From Basidiobolus meristosporus CBS 931.73 (taxonomy: Eukaryota; Basidiobolomycota; Basidiobolomycetes; Basidiobolales; Basidiobolaceae): 64,000 nt of DNA. Position numbers and translations under genes: made by a program. Positions 1 to 10,362 of the stretch are shown here, piece by piece. The stretch covers positions 28,259 through 92,258 of the forward strand of contig MCFE01000336.1 in NCBI GenBank assembly GCA_002104905.1, written 5' to 3'. Every line of letters begins with the position of its first letter. Position 1 is the first letter of the stretch. A model generated the notes under the pieces. That model saw nothing but the letters and a program-made list of their open reading frames with translations. It did no database searches and was not told the origin of the DNA.

Positions 1-171
1 GTAGTTGTATTTCTAGTTTTATTTATGTACATGGGTATGATATTCAGAATATGAGACTGACAAACAAGAATGGGATCTGACTCCCAATATGAAGTATCTA
101 AGCTTCAAGGTTGATGACAACGGAGTACCTCAGCCAAGTGCTGTACACCAAAAATCGCCTAGCTAGTCAGG
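1..171. other. Intergenic, no gene seen
   Basis: AT-rich sequence downstream of the minus-strand gene ending at 172. I see no convincing coding sequence or RNA gene. It probably includes the 3' untranslated region and terminator of that gene, but no specific signal was assigned. Confidence 0.5.
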
Positions 172-1089
172 CTAAATCCCCATAGGATCACCGGCATAAG
201 ACATCTCGCGGTCGCGTTGGGTAATGGGCAGAGTTCCCGCCAGGTCAATGGTTTTCCAGCGAAGGTCCAGCCCGTCCATCCAGGTGATCAAAGGAATAAG
301 GTGGCGATTCAGAATGTGGGGGGTATGGGCGATCTTTTGATATTGCACGTTGGTGTTCAAGTGTTCGTCAAGTTCGGTATGACCAAGCTCCGCATGGAAG
401 CGCTTCAGCACTGCCGATCGAACCAAGGAGTAGTAGATGATATAAATCGCGTAGGTAATGAAGATGGCCAGCAACACGTCCACGGTAAAGTGAAGGTGGG
501 ATGCAATAACGGTATAATAGCCAGCAACTGCATGTAGCAATGCGTACACTTTGAGAACTCGAAAGCGGCCGTATATGATCCAGTTAATCAAGCTGGTGGT
601 CAGGATCATGGTATGCCCCGAGTAGATGTTATCAGTGCAGGACCGATCTGCTCCGACAATCATAAGAGAGCCTCGTGTTAGGAGATCGCGGAAATTGGAT
701 GTGTAGATGGGAACACATTCCTTGGGTGGCGGAAGGGTAGTTGAGACAATGGTGAAGCCTCTGTACAGGTATAGGAACCCAGTAACCCAGATAAACCGGC
801 GCCAAAAGATCAAGCGTTTGCGCCAACTATTTGACAGAATGGTTACACCAACCAGCATAATGCCAAGTGATGAGAACACCATGATATCCGGAACACTATA
901 CGAGGTGATAAAGTTGAACCATTCGAAACCCACATCGCGCAGCGGTTTGTTCGCTTCTCCTGAGCCAAGGAATCGATTGTCGGATACCTGCTGCATGATG
1001 ACCATGAAGTACACTACGATGAAGAGGAAGACCAAGGCGTAAAAGGTCCGCGCTACCTCGGAGTTGATGAATTTGGTGATTTTACTCAT
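172..1089 (-). CDS. Sphingomyelin synthase-like (PAP2_C) membrane phosphotransferase
   Basis: Single-exon multi-pass membrane protein, 305 aa from the ATG at 1089. An in-frame ATG-less extension to 1188 exists, but the N-terminus starting MSKITKFIN is followed directly by the first membrane span, so I chose 1089. The C-terminal half carries the PAP2_C/sphingomyelin-synthase motifs: a TLPPP loop, then DNIYSGHTMIL, then HLHFTVDV. These supply the catalytic triad of that family, here H159, H200 and D204. About six hydrophobic segments are visible. Family enzymes move a phospho-head-group from a glycerophospholipid or CDP donor to ceramide (or make ceramide phosphoethanolamine) in Golgi, ER or plasma membrane. 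Which head group this protein uses cannot be read from sequence. Fungi mainly make inositol phosphorylceramide with Aur1, which has different motifs, so this is not Aur1. Family assignment is strong; the substrate is unknown. Confidence 0.85.
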   Translation of the reverse strand: MSKITKFINSEVARTFYALVFLFIVVYFMVIMQQVSDNRFLGSGEANKPLRDVGFEWFNFITSYSVPDIMVFSSLGIMLVGVTILSNSWRKRLIFWRRFIWVTGFLYLYRGFTIVSTTLPPPKECVPIYTSNFRDLLTRGSLMIVGADRSCTDNIYSGHTMILTTSLINWIIYGRFRVLKVYALLHAVAGYYTVIASHLHFTVDVLLAIFITYAIYIIYYSLVRSAVLKRFHAELGHTELDEHLNTNVQYQKIAHTPHILNRHLIPLITWMDGLDLRWKTIDLAGTLPITQRDREMSYAGDPMGI

Positions 1090-1308
1090 GGCCTTCACGA
1101 GCGAAAATGTAGTGTGGCTGGTCGGGAAAGACGAAAAACGGTGGAAGGAAAGACAAGTGTAGAGATTGTTCCTGGAAACCAGCAGCACCGGCTTTCATAT
1201 AAGCTAATAGAAATCCCTGACATAATATGCAGCTTGGAGGGTTGATGATTCTGAATATCAATAATGACGCGCATGAATTATTGTCCCTCAGATCCTGCTA
1301 TGCTCTGT

Positions 1309-1620
1309 TGAATTATAGCATTCGATTGGTTTCCCTGTTATCATCAACAAAGCATATTTAGCAGATCCTTACAATTACAGATCGGACCCCCTGATCCTAC
1401 ATTGCTTGCTCAACCCAGTGTGAATCAGCATTTAGACTGGCTTAATTATACTCAATTGTTAATGAATGCTCTTCATCTGGATCAGCATGCGGTTCTTCCA
1501 AATAAATATCCTGTAGAAGCTACGTTAATTGAGGCTCAAATCCACCAGTCAACGTTAATGGAAAGCAGTACGCTCATAAGCATGATGAGTACTTCTTACC
1601 TTAAGGAGTATCACTTCTGA
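1309..1620 (+). CDS. Unrecognised open frame, possible exon
   Basis: The frame is open for about 104 codons between a TGA near 1308 and the TGA at 1618-1620, without an ATG near its start. A cag just before 1381 could be a 3' splice site. The predicted peptide (for example LDWLNYTQLLMNALHLDQ) has ordinary composition and no motif I recognise. It lies in the intergenic space between the sphingomyelin-synthase-like gene and the WLM gene. It may be a lone exon of an unidentified gene or a chance frame. Confidence 0.2.
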
Positions 1621-2103
1621 AACGATTACGATATGATATCATGTGCATTCCTAGCCTATTAGTGCGCTGGTGAATATGTGCGCCCAGCACAATAGGGAAT
1701 GTTGACACTATGGACCAGCACAATGGCCACATCCAATCGTGATAATGATGACTCGCATGGCTTGTCACAACGACTACTACCAGGTCTCCGGTTGAATCTG
1801 AGATGGCCTATTCAAGGTGCAGAGGTGTGTTAGGAATCACAAGGGGCAAAACCATCCCTACATTACAAACACTAAAATGTACTTGCATTTCGGCAGAGTT
1901 TAACATTGATTACTGGATTCTGTATATTGCATGGTGACGTGAAATGGCAATAACAGTCAACTCTAGCTTGACGTCAGATCATAAAGATTAATGAGCTGGA
2001 GGCCAGTTGTTGAGGTGATACATATTATTACCTGTATTGTGGTGTTGTTAAATGATGTACATAATGGCGGAGAATATTAATTACAACTCAGGCATGTTAT
2101 CGT
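1621..2103. other. Intergenic, nothing recognised
   Basis: AT-rich sequence between divergent or unrelated features. No open frame with family similarity and no repeat unit was seen. Confidence 0.4.
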
Positions 2104-3385
2104 TTACGCTTTAACGACGAAGTCGCATATCTGACATTTCAAAACGGCAGAGGGGTTGAATAAGGTGCATCGAGGGCAGCTCCATTCCGTTGTGTTTTTG
2201 TGTGCCTTGTTGCTACTTGAGCTCTGATCTGAAGGTCGTTCTGTAAGACAGCACTCACAGACCAAAACCAATGGAGGATTGACTAGTGTACATGTTAAGC
2301 ATGTCCATGACTCCCATTCATCATTCATGTCCCGTGATCGTTTCCCCAAAATAGTCTTTTGTTCGGTGCACGAGTCTGGATTGTTGAATACAGGCTCCGA
2401 TGAAGCATTGGCTCCAAAATGATCGTGTCTAGAAGGCTTTGCCTTGAGCCGATCTTTTGCTGAAGAGTTGGTTTCGTTTGGTTGAGTGGATTGTGGTTTT
2501 GGTTTTGGTTCTGGTTCTAGTTCTGGTTCCTCATCAATGCCTATGTGTTCAGTATTTCCAGCGCACCAAATGTTGTCTCGGGCTCGGCGCTCTGCTGCCA
2601 TGGCAGCGAGCATGCGAGGTGTATACAACTTCTCTAGACCTTTGGATAAAGATTTACCACCTAATTTGCGACCATTCGCAGGCCCCATAATTTGCCCAAT
2701 TTGTCGTCGCTTTTCAGCAGCTTCCAAAGCAGCAACGCGAGCAATATGAGGAGGTAAGTCGTGAGAAACACCTTGACCCACCCGGTGTCCAGCGCCGTAA
2801 AATCCTTCTCCGGTAAATCCTTGGACCATGAGGGTTTCACATTCCGTTGTTAGCTCGTCCAGTAATTTGTAGAACTGCTGGTCATGAGGACCTCGTACTA
2901 TATGTGTTAGTTCGTGCAATAGAGTTCCAAGTAAGGATTCGTAAGGCAAGAATTTCGAGTCGTTGCTGGCGGGTCTAAGGCGGATGCAAATTTCTTGGCC
3001 GTAATTTTTATTTAAACCTAGGAGAACAGAACCCAAGAGATATTCTAAGCCAGGCTATCCAAGGAGAACCAGATTCAAATATAAACAATACCAAGCAAGT
3101 TGGGATTCTTTGGGAAAAACTCTCGTAGTGTGCCAACTGACCAACCCCTTTTCTTCATGATGGGTTTTACCTAGAAGGGCAGAAAGGCTCTTTTAGAATC
3201 TTCTACTTATACAAGGTACCTTTGGGGGAGTGAACAGGGTGGATTCCAGATAGACATTTGGTTCGATAGCTAACCTGGGAGGCCATTTGCTGAAGAATCT
3301 TCAAAGCTTCACTCTCATTGGGCTTACGCTTCAACGCTCTAACTGTTCCAAAGTAAGCATCGCTTGTCCCCACCCCGTTAGACAT
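2104..3385 (-). CDS. WLM-domain metalloprotease with two RanBP2 zinc fingers (Wss1-type)
   Basis: Three exons: 3385-3275, 3170-3092 and 3017-2104; introns 3171-3274 and 3018-3091 both end in CTAG. The spliced product is 367 aa. The WLM domain fills roughly residues 10-150, with the zinc-protease motif HELTH at 98-102 and the third ligand H108 in RGPHD; E99 is the catalytic glutamate. An acidic EPELEPEPKPKP stretch follows, then two RanBP2-type zinc fingers at about 300-322 and 342-363 (WTCLTC..CECC and WSCPRC..CQIC). Wss1/SPRTN-family enzymes cleave proteins crosslinked to DNA and act in ubiquitin/SUMO-linked repair in the nucleus. The C-terminal fingers could bind ubiquitin or nucleic acid. 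Family assignment is firm; client proteins are inferred from the family. It is the orthologous group of yeast Wss1 in domain terms, but yeast Wss1 lacks the RanBP2 pair. Confidence 0.9.
2495..2530. repeat. Short 6-bp tandem repeat inside the WLM gene
   Basis: On the plus strand the units read GGTTTT, GGTTCT and variants. In the coding frame they give alternating Glu-Pro and Lys-Pro, forming the flexible linker between protease domain and zinc fingers. Such in-frame hexamer repeats vary in copy number between strains. Confidence 0.6.
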
Positions 3386-4275
3386 GATAATTCTCTATTA
3401 TGAGGTAGGCCTGCACGGAATTTGAAAATTATGGAGACCTGGAAGACACCAGTGAAATTGCGCCTCATTATTTTTATTTGATCAGTTGCAAACAAAATTG
3501 TCTCATTCTTAGGAACTATTGTTTTGAGGGGGGTTGTCCTAAAGGCTGGCATCCCATATACCAGCTCAATCGATGCGCTGGAGGTTTTCTCACATCGACT
3601 GCTGAGTCATATTCAGCTTACCTGTGCTCGTTTTTTTATATTATCGCATGGCTATAGTGCGATATGCACACCAAGGCTGGATGATGATGAATGAATCAAC
3701 AGATCAGGGTCTCCAGAAATCCCTTAATTCTTGGGCAAGTATTCACACGTATGGGTCTAGCAACCCAATCATACCAGCACGCTAGCTAGAGAAGTGAGTT
3801 TTGTCAACCTAGAATTTTATAAAAACAAACTCTATATTTACACCACATGAGAATGAATACATTGACAAGAGTAAGATAATTCAGATAATTTGGAAGGTTG
3901 TAAGTAAAGATAATAAGAAATGTTCAACAAAACATGATTTTCAGCACGGAAAACGAGAAACATCGATCTGAAGCGCGACCAATCCAAAGAGGGGACCATA
4001 ATCACAATCGGTTACTAGACTGCAAGAAAGTCGTAATGGAAACGGGCACTTACGTTGAATGGATTAGTGTGAAGTTCCTATTATCTAGCAAAATGATTAA
4101 ATCACAAGCTTTCTTGGGCAAAATCCTCGGCATCGCTGGCCTCGGCGTGGCCACTTCAAAGATGTCAGAAATCATTAGCTCACGGTTAAATATTAAAAGC
4201 AGTCATTAATGAGCAGCCCGGAAATTATGAACGTAAGTCTATCCGGCAGTGCAAAGTGACTGTGATGCTCCAAGT
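3386..4275. other. Intergenic, no supported gene
   Basis: Likely contains the promoter of the WLM gene and the 3' flank of the phosphodiesterase gene. A 91-codon plus-strand frame at 3934-4209 has no recognisable domain and no splice partners, so it is not called. No repeat or RNA gene was seen. Confidence 0.4.
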
Positions 4276-6964
4276 TTAGTTACTTAACGAGCCCCAGTGA
4301 AGCTGAGAGGTCGCAGGCTCTATATACATGCCATTGTTGAAATCTGAGGTGTTCTTTTTACTTGGTGATGGCACGGGCGAAAGAGGTACTTCCTCTAAAT
4401 CCGAATTGGAGTCATGTAGCATAGGAGACAGTGATCTATCTCTGACGCGTTCCCATTCAACTATGTTCTTTTGCATTATCTTCAAGCAATAGGCGATTTC
4501 TTTTGGCCAAAGTCAATGGTGCTTAGTTGCTGCTGCAAGCTGTGAATCATGGCATGGCCCAAATACCTGGAATATTTTCGGCTACGATGCTAAACAGCGG
4601 TAAGGATATTTTCACAATGAAATCAATCTGGCCTTGGGCACGATCTTTCCCAGATTGCTGCGGATTCATTATTAATGGATAACCTCTACTAGCTTCCAGT
4701 GAGGCCTGGAATAGAGTACAAAGATCGGAGGTGAGCTCAAGACCAGTAAAGACTGTCAGTAATTCAAAATATACGGACTTGGTTATGGAACTCATGCATT
4801 AAGCTATCGGTCCATCTCTCAGATATATGATAAGGGCGTGCCTAGAATCTCATGATTAATTTCTGCGAAATCATTACACATTGACTGCTATGTAGTACCG
4901 AGTTGCTAATGTCGGCGCATTTTATGATGGCTGAGGAGAATGCGATACGTTCTAACTCCGGATCGACGATCTTTTGCTCTACTAATCTCTTCTTCTGCTC
5001 CACAAAACTACGTATGTAGTCAAAATGGGCGCTCATATCTGTTGCCAGTATTGCTCTAACCACCAATTTTCGAAACTCTGCACGTGGAAATTATTACCAA
5101 AAATAAGCGAGATATAGAAGAGTATTGGACGCTACCTTTAAATTCTTGGGACGATTGGTCAGTGAAAAAATCGAACCCATGCTTCTTCATGAGTAGGAAT
5201 AAGGACATGGAGTGAAAATTTTCTAGGACTGCTTGGTCATTGTACAGAAGAGCTAGCGGTGTGTTGGCATTGATCATGTACGAATTATTAACCCCAGGGT
5301 GGCCAAGATCGTGAGCCAGACTAGCCACAATGAGGGCAAACACATCGTTCGGCCTCATAAACTCTTGTATACGCCTTTTACCTCCCATAGACGAACGTGT
5401 TGAATGGACCGAGTTATTGCCTATCAGACCAAGTTTTCGGAGAGTGTAATATGATGCTTGTAGTACGTCAACCGCGTGGTAGAAATTGTGATATGGGTTC
5501 AGATCATTATACGAAATTCGTACACTTAGGATAAATCTGTGTAACATTTCTAACAAAGGCATATTGAGTTGACAGAACACTGTAATTGAATGCAAAATTG
5601 GCCTTACCTGTTGACATGTATATATTCTTTAACCCTTTGATTGATAAAGAATCTTGAAAAACTATCAATATACAACGAAGTAGGTCGTCTTCAGATAGGT
5701 CGTAAGGGCAAAACTCCCAATTACAAAGAGCTTCCCTTAGGGTATTTATACGCTCCTGAGCTGAGGTAGAATCCAGCCTGCATAATCAAGAGTACGTAAG
5801 GAACTGCTGTACATACTGTAATAGCGAAACAGCACTTACTGTGGAAATTTTGAAAGGTTAATATCGTTATAAGGCGGCGCGTAATGATTAATAATCATCT
5901 CCTCAAGCCTGAAAGAATATTCTCAAATTCATCAATGCTGAGTTAAAAAAGGCCGAGCAATGTAGAAATCTACCATTTATCCCTTGTCAGCACTTCGCTA
6001 AGTTTGCCTTCGACATCGTGAAGCTCCCCTACCCTCAGACTTAACCGTGCCATCCTTGACGCCGCTTCATCACCGCTATCAGGTGATCGCGTCTGCCGCT
6101 TCATTCTAGATGTATTCTTTTATGGTGATAAATATAAAGATTTATTGTACGTCAGATGAATATATAAAAATGCTTACTAGCCAAAGAGTTTTGATAACCT
6201 GGATGGATACGGGTTTCACTAAATAATCAACCGCTCCAAGATCCAAACAGCTACTCATTAGCTGCGGAGATTCATTACGCGACAACACTATCAAGGTGGT
6301 AACTATTAGGACATAATGCGTGTGTAGAGGAAGGATCAATAGCTTACCGATGGGTATTACGTTTGAAACAACGCCAAGCTCTAGCTCTTTCGCAACCACT
6401 TTGAGAAGCTCAAGACCATAAAGCACGTCAGAATCACCTTCAGAACCGGGTGCTTTTTCACTCAGATTACTCTGCTTAAGATCTGCGTACAGGCTATTCG
6501 AGGTATGGTGGTCAAGGTCGATTAACAGGATAGTATGCCCCACGTGCCCAGATGGCAGATCGTGAAGAAAGGACATGGCCGCGTTTCCTGAAGTGACAGC
6601 AGTGACTGGGTGCGTGATTTTAGTGTGTATGCACTTGACAGGCGTGAGTAACAACTAAGAGAAGTTTACCTTGCTTGTACGTCTCCAAGAGTTGTTGAAT
6701 GAATTCGGCAGCTGCGCGACACTCACGCTTCCGTAATTTCCTGCTCTCAGTGAAATTACTTTCTGTAGAGTTAAAACTACTATCATAGTTCTCTACAGTT
6801 GGTGACGGCTGAGGAGATCCATATGGGGTCAGGTGATAAGTTCCGGCTAAATATAAGCTATCTACAAGAAGTATGGCGCAAGTGTTTGGGTCTGGTCCAC
6901 CAGAAAAGGACGACTTGGGAGGAGATAATGGAGATCTACCACGTCTTAAAAATGATAAACGCAT
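4276..6964 (-). CDS. Receiver-domain class I cyclic-nucleotide phosphodiesterase (RegA-like)
   Basis: Eleven exons: 6964-6670, 6605-6348, 6287-6178, 6116-5974, 5908-5840, 5777-5608, 5549-5136, 5077-4899, 4841-4779, 4705-4567, 4499-4276. All phases fit, giving 687 aa. Residues about 28-215 form a response-regulator receiver: ILLVD (D35), putative phospho-acceptor D128 in ILLID, then IVLS and K209 in YLVKP, with a long loop in between. Residues about 300-630 form a PDEase I domain: PYHNFYHAVDV (H369, H373), HDLGHPG (H428, D429), KCADIS (D542) and the nucleotide-clamp glutamine Q593. All metal ligands are present. The family hydrolyses cAMP and/or cGMP to 5'-AMP/GMP. Receiver plus PDE is the order of Dictyostelium RegA, where phosphorylation of the receiver activates the PDE. 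Two introns end in AAG (before 6116 and 4499). Catalytic call firm; phosphorelay control inferred. The C-terminal tail is Ser/Pro-rich. Confidence 0.88.
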
Positions 6965-8701
6965 CACCCTATCGGTTTCCAGTTACTTGCAGCGGGAAAT
7001 GTTTGATGATTCCGCGTTTGACTACTTCCGGTGAGTGGGTTATAGAGACGTGTAGTAGTGTATAGTGGAGTCAACGAATCCACCGACTTGGGCTGGGTCA
7101 AAGTTAAATTGATATTAGGTTTGAAGGCTTGAGTTGTGCAATACGTAGTTTAAGGTGAAGTATGTGTTATGAAGGTCTCAGAAGCGCTGAAATAAATAAG
7201 CTAGTAGCAATATGGGGATAGAAAACGAGGTTGCACTATTATTAAGGTTTGTAAAGGACCAGAGAGAACTCAAAAAAGCAGAAAAGGAGAAGGCTGGGCG
7301 GAAATATCCATATGAAAAATCATAGCATACCTAAAATGGGGCAAGTTAGTTATTCATACGGGATCACAAAGCCGAATCAGTATGAGATTCTTGACAAGAA
7401 ATCTATTGGAGAATGGCTCTTTTATGATGAATTGCTTGTGTACTTGGCTGCCCTATTTGAATGAATGGCCTCTGTATATTTGATATGCCAACGATTGAAT
7501 CAAGATGATGATCATTTTTATTCCTTGTATCGGTGATTTTAATGATGCAATAGATGTTAAGCCTGCGTTGAAGGTTAGTCTGCAGCTGAATGGTGGGAAC
7601 ACCACTGTTGATATCATCTGCCAGATTTGAACACTAACCATTGCAGCTTGTGGCAAAAGGTTATGAATGGAATTCCCATGATCGTCAATCTAAAATCCAC
7701 AAAACTGGTTTACTAGTGTTTGATCTTTTCTTAGACCATTGATGACAGTCAAGTTGGACGAATGCGGGTAATTTTACGTTGTCTTCCATTCTTGATTTAT
7801 GGCTTTGTGCATGTATCCCATGATTCATACCTTCAGTGCGGCCATCCTCCGTCATGTCAAATGAAATAACCCACCAACAGTATGATCATCTGAAAACTAG
7901 AATATTGGTAAAGTTTGGAAACAAACATCGCCATGCACACATGCAATCATCTAACAAGAATTTCAGAGATTGGAGGGTAGAAGGTTCGAATATTCTAGGG
8001 TAGTCCACAGCCCTGCACCGAATAAATCGGCCGGTCTAAGTAACAATACGGAGGATTTAGCCTTACTGGTTTCGGCGTTTCGTGGAATTGTCAAGTAGAT
8101 AGCCCTTAAATAAATGGGAAATGCCTTAGAAATTAATACTTGAATGCATTTGGCTACCGCATTGAGACTTTGGTGAAGAGTTATGTTAACTTGGCTAGCT
8201 TCAATATGGTAATTATAGTTTTACATATTGCCTTTTCCCGGCAGGAGTAAGACCTTATTTAATTTAAGCACGATCTAATCTGCTCGAGACATACTCCCAA
8301 AAGGTAGTTGTTGGACATTTAATAAGGAAAATCCAAAAATCAGGCTTAACCGCGCTGAACAACTACCCCATGTGTGAGGAACAAAGTTATGATCACTGCT
8401 AATCCAATTTAATGCACCATATTTATTGCTTATCTAATCCACGCCCCCAAATTAGCATGCACTTTCCATTAACTATGTTTTCGCCAATATCGATCTAGAA
8501 CAGCTAATAGTTCTAATGGCCTGGGAGTGTGGCATAGGTGGGCTTTATGCTGACATCACCTATTGAGAGGGGAGGATGCCAAGGAACTAATAAAATGGCA
8601 TCATCATCGATAAATTTATATATATATAATTGAATGTCGTCAGTACCCTACTATTCGTGGAATGGCTATTGCCACTGTAAAAGCCATTTTTGCTGGTAAC
8701 A
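6965..8701. other. Long intergenic region, no gene recognised
   Basis: About 1.7 kb of AT-rich sequence upstream of the phosphodiesterase gene. Only short frames without family similarity occur (for example 6799-7065 plus, an antisense shadow at its left end, and 7453-7656 minus). It presumably holds the phosphodiesterase promoter. No transposon termini were found. Confidence 0.4.
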
Positions 8702-9022
8702 CTAATCAGCCCTAGCTACCCTCCAATCCTTTTGTTGATCATCGACCTGAGTTCCAGTACTTGAAGAGCCTGTAGTTCGTTGAAAGGTATCCAAAATATC
8801 TGCTGAAAATCTAGTCAATATATTGGATTTAGCGGTTCTTTCTGCTATATCTGGCATAGATTGCGTTCCCATTGCTAAAATCCAAACTATCCCTAGGGTG
8901 TTACGACTGGTTACACTAGAATCCCATATGGCCCTGGCCAGAAAACCCCCACAATTCGGATCATTGAAGCCTAATACCATTACAGCAATATTAAGTATTA
9001 AGCTACAGCAGAGAAAGTGCCA
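8702..9022 (-). CDS. Unrecognised frame with a membrane-like segment
   Basis: The frame is open from a TGA just upstream of 9022 to the stop at 8702, with an internal ATG at 8980 (92 aa). The upstream part reads as a hydrophobic stretch (FLCCSLILNIAVMVLGF), followed by a second hydrophobic stretch (LGIVWILAMG) and a polar Ser/Thr/Gln tail. This looks like the last exon of a small membrane protein, but no upstream exon could be joined with confidence and the family is unknown to me. Confidence 0.3.
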   Translation of the reverse strand, partial: WHFLCCSLILNIAVMVLGFNDPNCGGFLARAIWDSSVTSRNTLGIVWILAMGTQSMPDIAERTAKSNILTRFSADILDTFQRTTGSSSTGTQVDDQQKDWRVARAD

Positions 9023-9510
9023 TCACGTAAAGAGCTTGCGTTTGCTGCGAACTGACTATGAGGGGGATCGGTAGAAGACAGCCAACTAAATTGCCCGATT
9101 GCGCGTATGCTCCATTGTACAGTGCAGAAAATAACTATTCCTATTCATGACCAACTACTGGTAATAGTAATTTAATGTTATTTCCAATCTAAACCGGTAT
9201 TCTTGAGTGGGGACCTGCGTATGCAGATAGATTTGCACGGAGATTAGCTGTTTATAATTATAGTCGGAGGAGGGGGAGTTTCTTTGTGCTTGAAGCCCCT
9301 ATGTGGTTAAACTGCCCTACCATCATTGCGGTATTGATGACTGCTTAATCAAATCAAATATGCAGGGCATAATCGGCTGGAGTTCCATCCTGGGTACTTT
9401 CAGATTCAGTTTATCGATCAATAGATCAAGTTGTCGCTTTCGATATACGGCTACAACATCAATGTTCTAGGCTTTATTGCAGGATCTTAACGAAGGACAG
9501 TATTATACCA
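9023..9510. other. Intergenic, nothing recognised
   Basis: Lies between an uncertain membrane-protein frame and the 3' end of the tectonin gene. If the former is a real gene, its upstream exons should be here, but none was identified. Confidence 0.3.
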
Positions 9511-10362
9511 TTACAAGTCGATGAGTGAAAATGATTCATCAATCTTCTCAGATAAATGGCTATCATCAACAAACGAGAACTTCTTGGATGATACAGTCCA
9601 GACACTCTGTCCAACTGTTACCATCTCAGGCATCAGACCAGTCGTGTTAACACTTTTCCAGGTGCTGGAATCTGCTTCATATACCTTAACGTCCCCTTTG
9701 GGAGTCATGCCGATCACTTTTCTGTTGGACGAGGTGGAGATATGGGAGAATCGGTGCTCCGTTAACTGCCAGCGTCCACCATGATACCAATATGTCAGAT
9801 AGCCCTTTTCTCCTGGAATGTCAAACAATCCGAAGGCCGTCCCGTCTACCGATGACGCGATCTCAATGATCTTTAGATTATTTGGCTTGGGAACCTTCGT
9901 CCATTCGCATTGGTTATACCCCACCTGGTAGTAGCAATACCATAAAGTATTGTGCTTTGTAATCCCCCAGATATGCTCCACATTATGGACATCAACATCT
10001 TGGGTGCTAGCAGAAATCTTCTTGAGCTCTCCATTGATTTGATACCACGAGTCCCCGTTAAAACGAAACACTCCGCTGGACGGCCCGATCCCCCAAGCGA
10101 TATATACATTGAGTGCTGAAAGGTCATAAATAGTACCAGGAAGACGCTTCCACCCCTGCTCCCAATATCTGAGTACTTCACCATCACCAGAGAGTCCCCA
10201 TAAGGAATCATCCTCGCCAGCAGAAATATGTTTAAATTGGTGATCCTCAACTGGCGTCCATTTACTAACGCTGTATTTTCTAGTAGATTTGTAAAGGAAG
10301 CCAGAGGCGAATTGAGTGATTGCCAGGACGCTGACAAAGCCGAAGGGAAGATCGACTTTCAT
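9511..10362 (-). CDS. Secreted tectonin-repeat beta-propeller protein (lectin-like)
   Basis: Single exon, 283 aa from the ATG at 10362. The frame stays open to 10518 with another Met, but the Met at 10362 starts a typical signal peptide (MKVDLPFGFVSVLAITQFASG), so I prefer it. The rest is a series of about five or six repeats of roughly 40 residues with the tectonin pattern: W..V.....KHISAGEDDSLWGLSGDGEVLRY, then IAWGIGPSSGVFRF, HIWGITKHNTLWY, and so on. Tectonin (TECPR) propellers bind glycans, including methylated sugars or lipopolysaccharide, in fungal and animal lectins. A secreted fungal member could act in defence or wall recognition; that is inference. Intronless, minus strand like its neighbours, with no operon-like link. 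Confidence 0.8.
   Translation of the reverse strand: MKVDLPFGFVSVLAITQFASGFLYKSTRKYSVSKWTPVEDHQFKHISAGEDDSLWGLSGDGEVLRYWEQGWKRLPGTIYDLSALNVYIAWGIGPSSGVFRFNGDSWYQINGELKKISASTQDVDVHNVEHIWGITKHNTLWYCYYQVGYNQCEWTKVPKPNNLKIIEIASSVDGTAFGLFDIPGEKGYLTYWYHGGRWQLTEHRFSHISTSSNRKVIGMTPKGDVKVYEADSSTWKSVNTTGLMPEMVTVGQSVWTVSSKKFSFVDDSHLSEKIDESFSLIDL

Noticed and set aside
217-1042. Plus-strand frames opposite the sphingomyelin-synthase-like gene
   Set aside because: Antisense shadows of a recognised gene, without any motif.
3934-4209. 91-codon plus-strand frame
   Set aside because: No domain, no signal peptide and no conserved feature; not enough to call a gene.
5580-5607. A 28-bp intron in the phosphodiesterase gene
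   Set aside because: It keeps frame, but the 58-bp alternative (5550-5607) also keeps frame, fits the usual intron size here and gives a better match to the PDE family (MLHRFILSVR).
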